From positions 326,091,406 to 326,155,405 of the forward strand of contig NC_073692.1 in assembly GCF_029784155.1 (NCBI RefSeq): DNA of 64,000 nucleotides, given 5' to 3'. Positions 22,817 to 34,250 of this stretch are shown here, piece by piece; the first letter of the stretch is position 1, and every line of letters starts with the position of its first letter. Below the pieces are notes generated by a model, which worked only from the letters and a program-made list of their open reading frames with translations, did not search any database and was not told the origin of the DNA. The stretch is from Uranotaenia lowii. Its lineage: Eukaryota > Arthropoda > Insecta > Diptera > Culicidae. The translations under genes and the position numbers were made by a program.

Positions 22817-24795
22817 CACAGTGGTTTAAAACTCGAAAAACGTGATCATGGGCTTTTTGATGCCTTAGATGTCAAAATAGCTTAACGACGTGTTCTACAA
22901 TGTTTCATTATTTTCAATTGCGCATATTTTGCCATTAATTTTTTTATGATCGATCCACCTAAAAGAGAGATTTTTTTTTTATTTTTTGAATTTGTAGCCA
23001 ATCAAAATTATGTCTTCAGAAAACTTGTAGACAATACAATTTTGAAAAACTTTGTAAAAGACTTCAAAGCTCTGTCTTTTAAATCAACAGATTTATAGAC
23101 ATTTTTCTAAAAAGTAACCTCATAAACGAAATTTTCATTTAACTTTTTTCAAAGCGACTTTCGAGTCTTTCTTTATATGAGAGAGTTGTAACAATTGTAA
23201 AAGTACACAACTTCATTGAAGGTGTCTAGTTTTTATCTTGACGTTAAATGGTACTTTTTGTGTAATTACGTTTTAAAAATGCATATTTTCAATGCTCCAT
23301 ATCTCTAAAAGTTGCAAACTTATGAAAACAAAACTATATGCATTTGAAAGGCACATTCTTAAGCTTTAATGAACATATAATTTCATTTGTATGTATCAGG
23401 TTTTACTACTTAAATCATTTATCTGAAAGTTGGTAGTTTTGAAGTTTTTGTTAAGCCAGCCTGGCAATCTCTTGCTGTTCAGCAAAAGGAAGGATGAAAT
23501 CTTCTTTTTTTCTATTCCTACCGTTGACAAGTGAAGACGACAGTTATTAATTTGTTGAAATTGATTCCATATTCGGAAGAAGAAGTATTAGCCTTGATCA
23601 TGGATACCGATATGTCTAAATCACAATATTTAAGGGTTTAAACCTATGCAAAAGAGAGATATGCTAATATCTGTCCACCATAATATTAAATTATAGAAGT
23701 ATATGTAAAGTGTCCGTTGCAATCATCATTAAATCAAACAGCAAGACGTGGTTTGGAAACCCATACAGCTGACGTTGCAAACCTTCTTGTTTTGTAACTT
23801 CATAAAATGACGTTATTCGTCAAATGGGGATTTGATGGTAGCAGCAACCATCATCAATACAAACCAAAATTTGAGACAGAAAATTCGACGCAGCAAAGCA
23901 CAATGGTTCTGCAAGATATGTTTTCGGAGTTTTGGTGATCTCGTTGGTGTAGTTAGTATGGCTTGTTTCATAATAAAGGCAACATCATTCCTTCCTGAAG
24001 ACCGCATATTCATTTGTGCTGCGGAACTAATGCTTTTAGACAGGGCCAACTCTTCAATCTTAACAAATTAAGAACTGTGTTTTTCACTTGTCAACGGTAG
24101 GAATATAAAAAAAAGAATATTTCATCCTTCCTTTTGCTGAACAGCAAGAGATTGCCAGGCTGGCTTAACAAAAACTTCAAAACTACCAACTTTCAGATAA
24201 ATGATTTAAGTAGTAAAACCTGATACATACAAATGATATGTTCATTAAAGCTTAAGAATGTCCCTTTCAAATGCATATAGTTTTGTTTTCATAAGTTTGC
24301 AACTTTTAGAGATATAGAGCATTGAAAATATGCATTTTTAAAACGTAATTACACAAAAAGTACCATTTAACGTCAAGATAAAAACTAGACACCTTAAATG
24401 AAGTTGTGTACTTTTACAATTGTTACAACTCTCTCATATAAAGTAAGACTCGAAAGTCGCTTTGAAGTTAAATGAAAAGTTCGTTTTTTGAGGTTATTTT
24501 TTAGAAAAATGTCTATAAATCTATTGATTCAAAAGACAGAGCTTTGAAGTCTTTTACAAAGTTTTTCAAAATTGTATTGTCTAAAAGTTTTCTGTAGACA
24601 TAATTTTGATTGGACGACAAATTCAAAAAATAAAAAAAAATATCTCACTTTTAGGTGGATCGATCATAAAAAACTAATGACAAAATATGCGCAATTAAAA
24701 ATAATGAAACATTGTAGAACATGTCGTTAAGCTATTTTGACATCTAAGGCATCAAAAAGCCCATGATCACGTTTTTCGAGTTTTAAACCACTGTG
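22817..24795. mobile_element. Foldback element with CACAGTGG ends and 5-bp target duplication
   Basis: The outer ends are CACAGTGGTTTAAAACTCG and its inverse, with TGTTG directly repeated at 22812-22816 and 24796-24800. The arms (22817-23534 and 24085-24795) match over about 710 bp with only scattered differences, and weaker pairing continues to about 23570. The loop of about 0.5 kb contains no recognised protein. A CAC-initial end with a 5-bp duplication is the pattern of Transib transposons, whose ends resemble the V(D)J signal heptamer CACAGTG. Assignment to Transib is inference, since no transposase is present. The high arm identity suggests recent origin or gene conversion between arms. 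Confidence 0.8.
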
Positions 24796-24800
24796 TGTTG

Positions 24801-25640
24801 GCACTAAATTCTGAATGGAACCAGCTTTGGAAAATCACTCGAGTCATCCAGGCATTTTTATAGGCGAAATGTGTCTTGCGGTTTCCTGTTACCTTACTAA
24901 AGACATGAAAGTTTTAAATGACGAAGTTATTATGTTTTCTGATAAATTTCATCAGGATTTAAAAAATGCTTTTGTAAAATTACCCGATTTTTTCACTGTT
25001 CTGTAAATTATCACCCTTAAATGCAACATGAGGGTGGCAAAATCGGGGATGTAATGTACGTAATTGCAATTTTTTTTTATCGATTTATGGATTTTTAAAT
25101 AAAAACATTCATACGCCTATTTTGATAACTCAATACAAAAGTTTTTTTTAAGAGATAATTATTTGAAGCTTTTTTCAGCCTTTCTTAAAGTTCAAATGAA
25201 AGAGAAGTGTCTTTAGAACTTAACACCTTCAGTACTCCTGAAACATCTTTATTCCTACCCAAATTCCGCTGGCATTGCGATACTTGATTATTCGAATAAA
25301 TACACTAAACGTCTTTGTTGAAAATCATCATATTTTTGGAGCCTTGTCAGCAGCACTTTGTCTTAAGCTCAGATATCAAAAGTAACTATAATGGTTTTCG
25401 TTTGATGTAAGGCAAAGAACAATTCCAAAATGGCTTTTTAATTTATAATATTTGGTTAAGTGTTTCAGCTCATCTACACTTTTAGCATATATTCAATGTG
25501 ATAAATATAGGTTTCAGGACTACTGCCTTGATAAACCCGTATGGTAACCTCATTCAACTAAATAAACTTCACTTTTACTATCTGGAAATCATTTAACAAC
25601 TTTCACTAGAAACCGGCATTTCTGATCCTTTACATTAACC
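24801..25640. other. Non-coding stretch right of the foldbacks
   Basis: I see no gene. The first part may be a continuation of foldback family X beyond the inserted CACAGTGG element, but the match is too weak to assert. Confidence 0.3.
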
Positions 25641-26720
25641 AGAACCACTGTATGAAGACGCTCGTTGAAAACGAAACTATCCCTGTTCACTGTAGAGCCA
25701 GTTTTCCGCAGCCTATTCTAAACCGTCTTCGTCGTCGTCGTCTTCGCGAAATTCCCACTTCTAATCTGCATCTTGCCTGGGCCAACTGCAAGCCCGAACC
25801 TACTTTCAACTGGATTTTAATGAAAGGAAACTACCAACCTTCAGCCAGCCAGGTCGTCCCACAACGATTGGCCTTAATCGAGCGGAAAAACTGGTCCTAT
25901 AGGCACACTTGGAACGGTTTGGATACATTGCCCTGGCTCCAGAATTGATTGCAAACTAAACTTCAACTTCAAGAGTGCCGCAGGAATTTCACACTTTAGT
26001 CGGAACGCATTCGAAAGATATTAGCACTTGCAGCCGCCAAATCCAAAAGAGAAGCGAGCAAGTGGGATTTGATAAATAAATCAATGAAAACGTCTGGGTC
26101 AGGACCCGCATTGAAAAGTATAATCATGCCTTGGTACCTACACGCTAAAAGCCCATGGGAAATATACGGAAGAGATAAAGTTTGAAAAAATTACCATTTA
26201 GAAATATGCTACGCTGAATTTAGAAAACTAGGTTGCAATCTTCCTCAACGAGCGTCTTAAGTGCGTTCACATTATACACTAGATTATTTTTCTGTTACAT
26301 TTTTCCATCTAACGATGGAAGCGGTAGATCATTTGAAGATGTTCAGTAGCTCAAACATCGCAGAACCCCTTTGGAAAGTTATACATTTGAAATGGCCCGC
26401 CGAGTGGGGGGAAACAAGTTTTCTCGCCTTTGCCATTTCCAAAGGACCCCGTCCAATATCGAGAATGGGTCTACAGATGATCATGATGCTACATGATGAA
26501 AAAACTGCAGCTAGAAATGATTCCGCAGCCCTTCACGTATCTATGATGTAGACTGGTACGGATTCCATGTGGCACCATGAACCGGGCACCGGGAAGAAGG
26601 TGGACGCATATATAGGTTAAACTTTGTCTGCCAGACCTTTCTTGGCCGATAAATAATAACATCTTGGCCACGACACTACTCTGCGTCATACCATGCCATG
26701 TTGAACTACATAGCTGAGGT
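25641..26720. other. Less AT-rich unique block, possible gene relic
   Basis: Base composition here is clearly richer in G and C than in the flanks. One open frame of 98 codons (25652-25948, plus strand) has a run of Arg from a CGTCGTCGTCGTC repeat. Downstream, another frame near 26000 reads RKILALAAAKSKREASKW before breaking. I do not recognise a family, and the frames are not connected by clear splice sites. It could be a decayed gene, an unlinked exon or a regulatory block. Confidence 0.3.
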
Positions 26721-27750
26721 ATGTCATCTTTGGCAGCATCTCTCGTTGCGCCGTTCCTTCCTTCTATCTTGATTTCAAGTGTGTGTCACTGTATATTATC
26801 GGATGTTTATCAGATGGCCAACGGGTATCCGTCGTAAGCAGAAGGAAAATAGCGATGCAGCAGCGCATGCATCTTGCTGATCACGCATCATTTGACACAG
26901 ATCATCGATTTAAATGTGCCAAGATCGTGTAATGCTGATGAGCGGTGACAATTATGAGCGAATGATTTGAATAAAACGATGTTCATGTTCTCTCATTACA
27001 TAACTCTGAAATGTCATTTATTGAAGTTTAATTGTTAACTGTAGCAACAACTGGAGTGTCACTGGAGTACCTGAATAGACTGAGTTAATTTGGGGTCATT
27101 TTTTTATTTGTCAGGGTCTGAGGTCTTTAAAACATTATTGTATTGATTCAAAACTCATCCGCGATTTTTTCGCAGAAATTTAAAGTAACTTTTATAAGAG
27201 GTTAGGGTTATTTAAATATTCAGTTCTGAACAATCAACATTACTTGGCACTGGGCCATATACGGTGGTCGGTTTTACCGGTTTTTTTTGGAAATCCGGTA
27301 TTTTGGTATTTGAAAATGAGAAGACCGATAAAACTGGTAAAACCAGTATTTTTCCAAAACAAAAAAAAAACATGAAAATAAGATATTTCATATAATTTCA
27401 AAAGTGGTGGTGTAAAATGCTCTAGTCTGTCTATACCAAGATAGATCATTCAGGAAAATTTTCTACTGAGGAAGGTACTTTTTTCCCTTTTAAAATTGTT
27501 TTTTAGATTACAAGATAATGAAGACTAATTTGACTTCTCTTCTTCTTCTTCGTCTAAAACCAAAATGACCAAAACTTGTTTGCATTCTCGAAAAAACTTG
27601 CGTTCCTCGTTTTTATTTCCTACATAATATCTGGTACAAAGAACATGCATTGCAAATACTACTACGGCTAGGCCAACCATATAATGAAAAACGCGAAAGA
27701 AACAGTAACAGGAGAATGGAGCATGAAGTTCCCTGCCAAACGTTACTCAT
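26721..27750. other. Intergenic stretch, no gene seen
   Basis: The left part (to about 27000) is mixed composition and unique. A CCGGT-rich low-complexity block near 27265-27360 (GGTTTTACCGG, AAACTGGTAAAACC) is related to the CCGGG-type repeats elsewhere in the window. No coding or RNA gene is supported. Confidence 0.35.
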
Positions 27751-27760
27751 GATTATGTAT

Positions 27761-30076
27761 CAAATAGAGGTATTCGGCCAACGGCCGAACTTTTCAACTA
27801 TTCGGCCGAATATTCGGTCGAGTATTAAATTGAGTTTTCAATGAAGAAAAATCAAAAGCGATTATTTTAATTTCATTCTATTTCTTCCATTTTCATGTCC
27901 GTCATTTTTTTGAGCCGATTATTTTCAACCAGATGATATGTTACAAGATCTTTTTTTCAAGTAGGGGTTTCTCTGATTTAAAAAAATCATCAAGACAAAA
28001 AAAAAAAATACAAATTGTGATGAAATTTTTTTTAATCATGACTCCATAACGAAATTTTTTGTGCAAATTTTATAAAAATAAAAAAGGTTTTTTTGGAAGC
28101 CTGAAATACGTTTTTAAATCTGTCGATGAGCTGTTGGTGAATAAAATTTCTATTTTTTTAAATTTTTTGTTGAGTTTTTTCTGGGATTTGTAAAAGTTTC
28201 CCGTATATTGTCCGGATTTATGATCGTCAATTTTGAAATAATATGCCCGGATTTCGAAAGGTTTTTATAAAATATTACCCGGATATGTCCGGCACGGATA
28301 CGTGCTGAGAAAATTCTGGAAACCTTACTCTAGGGCATTTATTACCAAAGAAATTGGGTTTCTTTGAAATCTGGGACAAAACATGACGAAAGAGGTGCAA
28401 AGCCATTTGAATTTGTTTATTTGATATCGAATTAGATGAAGGTCGCATTTGAGCAAGATATCTTCAAAATAGTTAACAAAAACGATATTTTTTAACCTAA
28501 ACCCTTTCCTTCCCACGAGGTTTTTCACGTTTTAAAAATAGAAATATTGCTTTACAGCTGAAGTTCTAGAACAAAAGATGCATAATTTAAGCCTACTTTA
28601 ATGATCCATTTGATAAATTTGGGGTTTGAGGTGGATCATATGTGCTCCATTGGGAAGATAACAACACATAGGGCGCAAATGAAAAACAGGAAATAATTGC
28701 AAAATGATATGGAATTTCATCACTTCATTGATCACAAACTAAAACGATCCTATTTGATAAAAAACTTCTTTGGTATACACATCCCTCGAAAGTCTATTTA
28801 TTGAAATATTTGAAATTTTCATTTTTGCCTTGAACAATGGCCGCCATGACACTTTGCGCAAGGAAAACAAAAAAATGCCTTTTCGAGAAAATCACGAGTT
28901 TTTACAAATATTTCGAGACATGTGGTCATTTAAGCAGATGAAATAACTATCCTGAAGCGATTTTTTTGTTGACAAAATGATTTTCACGAGTATTGATAAG
29001 AAGCTTCACAAACAGAAAAGTACGTTTTGTTCTCAGTGTATCACCAGTGATCCACTTTACTTACTCAAAAATTTATATGTTTTAGTTAAAATCTAAGTAA
29101 ACCATCGATTGATTTTGTTTGCATAAGCAACCTTCTGCACCTCAGTATTTTTATTTGAAGGAAATTATGAAAACTTGTCAAGTTATTGAACAACAAATGA
29201 CGACTTGATTTAAATTCGAAAAAAATTCGACTTTTTTGCAGCTTTTGAGCTGCCAAGCAAAACCTAGCGGATCGGTTTTCTTCAAATTTTGTGCAATGGT
29301 TCTTCACTCATATCTACACATTCGGTGAAAAAATGGTGTTGATCCAAAGCGCCCAGTTCAAATGAGAGCTGTGCAAAGTCGTGGATCACCTGTGCTACCA
29401 TGGGAAGGAAAGGGTTAAGCATACTGCATTTTCTACCACACGTATCCACACGGTCGGCAATCTGAACAAAATCTAAGATTTATTCTAAAACTTAAAAGAT
29501 GAAAAAGAAAAAAATTATTGAAATTAATAAGTTTCTATTGGAGCAATGGTGTTTAAACCGTATCTCAGAATAAAACAAAAATTTATGTTTATTTCGAAAT
29601 TTTTAGAAACCGTCTTTGAAAAAAATGTGAAAAATTTCAAAAATAAATTTGAGCTTTTTATTTGATTTAACTAATAATCTGAATAAACCCAGGCTAAATC
29701 CTGGCTAAATTTTGAACAATATCCAGGCATCCCAGTCAAATGAGATTTATGGGGAAACCTGAACTTATTTATCATATTAAATCTGGAATAAACGATAATC
29801 AAAGTATAACGCAATACTTGTCAACATTCTCTTGTACAATCTATTGTGAAAGTAACACGGATTCACCTAAGATGTTTTTCTGAATCCATAATTTTTTGAT
29901 GACTGTGTAGCTTTGTTTGAAAAATTTGGCAAGTCAGTTATTTTATAATTTTTAAAAATAAATTATCAGCTTATTCGGCCTATTCGGCCGAATACTTTGC
30001 TCAACTATTTGGAACATTTGGGCGGTATTCGATGCTGAATATTCGGCCGGCTGAATATTCAGTACATCTCTATTTG
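27761..30076. mobile_element. 2.3-kb non-autonomous element with CAAATAGAG ends and 9-bp duplication
   Basis: The left end is CAAATAGAGGTATTCGGCC and the right end is its inverse-like TACATCTCTATTTG. ATTATGTAT is repeated directly at 27752-27760 and 30077-30085. Multiple TATTCGGCCGAATA motifs lie inside both ends. A 9-bp duplication is typical of Mutator-like elements, but no transposase is visible, so the superfamily is inferred. A CCCGG-type fragment (28170-28328) is embedded inside it. Open frames inside are short and unrecognised. Confidence 0.7.
28170..28328 (+). repeat. CCCGG-family fragment inside the 27.8-30.1 kb element
   Basis: It ends with ACGTGCTGAGAAAATTCTGG and contains GCCCGGATTTCGAAAGG and TTACCCGGATATG. 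The same order of words is found at the right end of the element at 62733-63162. It is a one-ended fragment or an old nested insertion. Confidence 0.5.
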
Positions 30077-30754
30077 ATTATGTATATCCCAAGTAACACA
30101 GATTAAACCAACTAGCATTAGGAAGCATTTTTTTAAGTAGTTTTGAAAAGGCTAAAGAGGATTTTACGAAACATACTGTTTTAGTTGTTTTGAAAGAGTT
30201 CGGAATGCCTTGTTAAAACTACAATAAAACACATACTCAAAAGTTTGCTCCAAGCATTCTTTAGTAACAGCACTCAGTGCATGTTTATAAAATCTTCATC
30301 ATACTTAGTGACAGTTCTTGATCGGGATGTCAATCGAGGAAACGCTTAGATTTGAATCAAAATTTTAAGTTTTACATATTTTTGATAAGCTATGTGTGTT
30401 GGTTTTGAGTTAAAAAATAGAAATATAAAAAATCTTTGAAAAACTTCAAATCACCGGAAGTGGTATGAATCGCTACTATATGGGTGTAGAGTGACCCAAG
30501 TAACAATTTAAATTCAAATAGGCTTTGTAAGCAAATGAGGGTGTTTTACAAAAGATTCAAAAAGTCTTAGTTATCCTTTAAGCTATTTCAATAAGAACTC
30601 TATAAAAACGTTCTTCAAGATAGCTACAAAACCTTTATAAAACTTTTTACAAAAGTGTCAATTATATTTCTTTTGAGGCTTTTTGTAAGAGATTTCAAGA
30701 GTTCTATAAAACCATTTCCACACTTCCTTATGAAACCTGAAATATCTTCCGAAA

Positions 30755-31095
30755 AAAATCATAATTGCTTTGATATAGTACAAATTGACTGTGCGATAAC
30801 CCTTATAAAAAAAATAAAACTTGGAATAAAACCTAACAGTTTAATAGTTTCAGAAATTTACTGTCAAAATGACCTTAAAAAACCCTTACAAAGAAAGAAA
30901 ACTTTGATTAAAACCTAATAGTTTAATAGTATTACAAATTGACAGTCAAAATACCCTTAAACAACCCTTATGAATATAGAAAGTCTCGATTAAAACCGTA
31001 TAGTTTAATAGTATTACAAATTGACTTTTAAAATACCATTAAATAACTCTTTTAAAGAAAGAAAGCTTTGAATAAAACTTAATAGTTTAATAGGT
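30755..31095 (+). repeat. Tandem repeat, about four units of roughly 85 bp
   Basis: Each unit contains ATTACAAATTGAC, TACCCTTAAA, AAGAAAGAAA, and TAAAACCTAATAGTTTAATA in that order. Unit ends (GTTTAATAG) fall near 30838, 30921, 31010 and 31087. A further unit occurs at 31745-31795, after the GC-rich patch. It lies inside the CCCAAGTAAC-ended element. Confidence 0.7.
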
Positions 31096-31249
31096 AGCAA
31101 AATACTCCGTATGAAGTCTTCGTCAAGAAAAAAATGAACAACGCCAAACAGAATGTAAACAAACTATTTGCATTTTGATATATTGTAAAATTTATTGTCA
31201 ATATTTCCTTTTTTATCTTCACACCAGTTACAAAATGTATAATCTAACT

Positions 31250-31740
31250 TTTAGGGAGTTCGTTCGTTTTCAATTATGGCTAACTCTGATTCCATCAGGC
31301 ATTTTTTGAATCGAAAATGCCCGCCGGAAGGCTGTGACGTTCTTGATCTTACATAACACATCGACTCCACAGCACCCACATTCACTGGTACATTCCTGTG
31401 TTCCATTTCTTCCTTCTTAGAGGTACTTGTTGTTCCGATGATGCTTCAGCTTACCGTAGTACCGTAAAACCATTCTTTAAACGATGACCTTGAAAAACAA
31501 AGCGGATCCCATCCGCTTTGGTGTCCACTATTTGTGCTATCATCGCCACAAGGCGCGAGTGACCACCGGGACGGCTTCGGCTTTGGGACTCTTTTCGCTG
31601 CGCACAATCCAAGATCCGAGTTCGTTCAGCTTCACTTGTCCGAAATGAGTATCCGGTTTGCCGTAGTAAAGGCTGGACTTTGGTATATTATTTTCCCGGA
31701 TAAATCACCAAAACCCATCTGGGTTCTTCCGTACGCTCTA
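31250..31740 (-). other. GC-richer patch inside a transposon, possible captured gene fragment
   Basis: The composition differs sharply from the rest of the element. On the minus strand a frame of about 43 codons (roughly 31690 down to 31535) begins YYGKPDTHFGQVKLNELG and ends in a double stop. Further along the same strand near 31460 a second short piece reads RYYGKLKHHRNNKYL. The two YYGK pieces suggest fragments of one coding sequence, but I do not recognise a family. It could be a captured exon carried by the element. Confidence 0.35.
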
Positions 31741-32639
31741 GTTAAACGTCAAATTACCTTAAAAAAGGAAGCTTTGCATAAAACATAATAGTTTTATAGC
31801 CAACAAATTTCTCCGGATATGGTTTTTTTCAAGAAAAAATGTAGATGAAATGTTCTATAAGTTGCATAAGGGATTCAACCAAGTCCAATCATTCCAGAAA
31901 AGGAATTTATCTAGACAATCTAGTTTTATAACTGACTTTTATAAATCAAATAGGAATTATTGTTCATACCCCATTTTTTAAAGAGAAAATGTAAAAAAAA
32001 TATTTTTTTTATTGAATTTTATTGCGTCAAAAGCAATTTTTTACCGTATATTGAAAAAAAAAATTTCGCAGAATGTTAAATCAAATTATGACGAAGAAGA
32101 CAAGGAAAAATACATTTTCACAAAACGGAATGCTATTATGAAGAAAATTAATTGATTTGTTTTAATTAATTTCGAAGGTTTAATGTGGGGCGTATTTTCA
32201 TTGCTAGTTTTTCAAAAAAATAATCGATCAAATCAGATGCGCAATATCTTTATGCGAGAAGAACTTGAAAAAATCGAATGTAACTTTATGATTTTTGATT
32301 ATTGGATACAGAAAATATAAAAACATTAAGGTCACAATGATTTGATTTGGTATAAACATTTTTAAACCATCTATTGGAGAGAATTGATTCAATCAAGAAT
32401 TTTTTTCCTATCACGAGAATTCATGGTCTTAGAAAAGTTTTTGGTAATGGCCTTATATATTCCCATGGTTTTATTAAGTATTTTAATTCCTGTCTGGAAA
32501 ACCTCCTGTAGGTGGGCCTTTTTGTATATATAAGCGTTTTATAAATGTTTTGAAGGAACTTATAAAATTTGGTGTTGATTTAAGGCGAGGTTTTATAGAT
32601 CTCTTGTAGATTCTTATAAAACTAAAATTGTTACTTGGG

Positions 32640-33185
32640 TGAAAGAGCCCAATTAGTAGGAAAAAAAATTGTTGCTTGAAGCCATCATTGATCCAAGATG
32701 GCGGCTTCCGCTAGACTTAAAATGCTGTAAATAACTTAAAATCGCATGAAACATCCACAATATGTGTATTGGGTAAAGGGCTAAGCGAGTGGAAGTCGAC
32801 TTTCGCTTTCTGACGCCATCTTGAAATCAAAGATAGCGGCTTCCGCTAAGTTTGATAATACCGTAAATAACTGAAAACCGCGTGAAATTTTAATTAGATT
32901 TCCGACCATTTACAGCATTCCAAAGATCAGGGGAAGTTACCATCTTCGGTGGCGTCAGATAACGGAATTCAAATTCTACTCGTTTAGCTCTTTCACCCAA
33001 TACCAATATTGTGGGGGTTTCATGTGATTTTTAGTCGTTTACAGCATTTAACAGTTACTAGGGAGGCGCCATCTTGGATTTCATGATGGCGTCAGATAGT
33101 GAAATTCCACTTCTTCTAGTTGAGCCCTTTCACCCAATACCAATATTGTGAAGATTTTATGCGATTTTCAATGATTAACATCATT
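32640..33185. repeat. Inverted array of about 150-bp units with an AAGATGGCGGC-type motif
   Basis: Two direct units (32640-32890) read CCAAGATGGCGGCTTCCGCT, then AATGCTGTAAATAACT, GCATGAAACATCCACAATAT and GGGTAAAGGGCTAAGCGAGT. Two units in the opposite direction follow (32890-33180), with GGCGCCATCTTGG, TACAGCATT and CACCCAATACCAATATTGTG. The whole has the form of a foldback with repeated units. It abuts the CCCAAGTAAC element, which may have inserted into it. Confidence 0.65.
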
Positions 33186-34250
33186 TCAAAGTTAAGTGAA
33201 AGCTGCTGTAGAGAATATTGGTATTTATGAAATTGAAGTAGAAAACATTGGCCTTTCGTGAAATTGAATATAATATAATAATCATGATTATGATCAAATT
33301 TTGAATATCAAGATCATCAGATATCAAGTGTACGTTAGTTTTGACATTGCTACATTGACTTAAGAGTGCACGAAACACAACTCTCTTAACTCGTCTAATT
33401 TAGCAAGCACGAAGAGATGAGAGAAAGAGAGAAGTTTCGAAAGATAAAGGGAAGTGAAAATAAACGTTCATTCTAGTTACTAATTTGGACGCGAAAGAAT
33501 GTTCCAAAAAAGTTTAAATTAGACTTTTATAAGCGAAAAATAGAACGATTTAACATATTGAAGTCCACGACAGCCATGCTGGTTGCAAAATCGAAGGGAT
33601 CAAAATGACGCCATGTTGATTGATATTTTTCCAGGTCTATTTTCAACCAATTCCATCATGTTTGCGATGTCAGTTTGTCGTGTATTACAATTATATTAAA
33701 TGAAAAATGTTTTACACGAAAATTTTTTATTTTATTTTTAAACAAATTTTTCATTGAAATTTTCTTATTCTACAGATTTTACTAGGCGCATTTATATTAA
33801 GAAAATATTTCATACACATTTTTCCTAAAATCTTGACTGGGAGTAGAAAAAATGGTCATAATATGGTCAAAACATTGCATTTTTGTTATTAATTTTACCA
33901 GATCGTACCTCAATTATGCGATGATCATTCTTCATCATCAATGTTCATGATTGCTAAACAAAAACAAACATCTTTTATAAAAGCTTTGGTGACCAGCATA
34001 ATGATTTTACGGGGTTTGAAAAATTGGCCACGACGACGTTTCTAGGATAACATTTTGGCTTTATTAGAGTTCTGGTGATGCATAGAATGCGTTTAGGGTT
34101 TTATGAAGATTAATGCTATTGTCCCCTATTATGTGTTGTGCTGACCACAAAAAAACTAAAAGTGTTACTTTTACATAGAAATGTAGAATAGAATAGTCAT
34201 CCATCCTATTTGAAAACAGTTGGCAACTCTGCTAAGTACGGTACAAAGTG
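33186..34250. other. AT-rich non-coding stretch
   Basis: I see no gene. A GACGCCATGTTG word at 33610 resembles the motif in the preceding array. No repeat ends are defined. Confidence 0.35.

Larger units (their letters stand above)
30495..32639. mobile_element. 2.1-kb element with CCCAAGTAACAATTT ends
   Basis: Terminal inverted repeats are CCCAAGTAACAATTT at 30495 and AAATTGTTACTTGGG ending at 32639, with TGA on both flanks (30492-30494, 32640-32642). It contains a tandem array of about 85-bp units (30755-31095), a GC-richer patch (31250-31740), and a duplicate of an array unit on the far side of that patch. The same end sequence is used by a 98-bp element at 59364-59461, and a single CCCAAGTAACAC lies at 30089. 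There is no transposase, so it is non-autonomous. Confidence 0.75.

Noticed and set aside
22817..22845. True V(D)J-type 12-spacer recombination signal
   Set aside because: The heptamer matches, but the nonamer position is only A-rich, and nothing in the window encodes RAG-like proteins. I keep only the Transib-like end observation.
23813..24071. Complementary frames of 78-79 codons in the loop of the second foldback
   Set aside because: They overlap on opposite strands, have no recognised family, and lie in a transposon loop. I could not support either as a gene.
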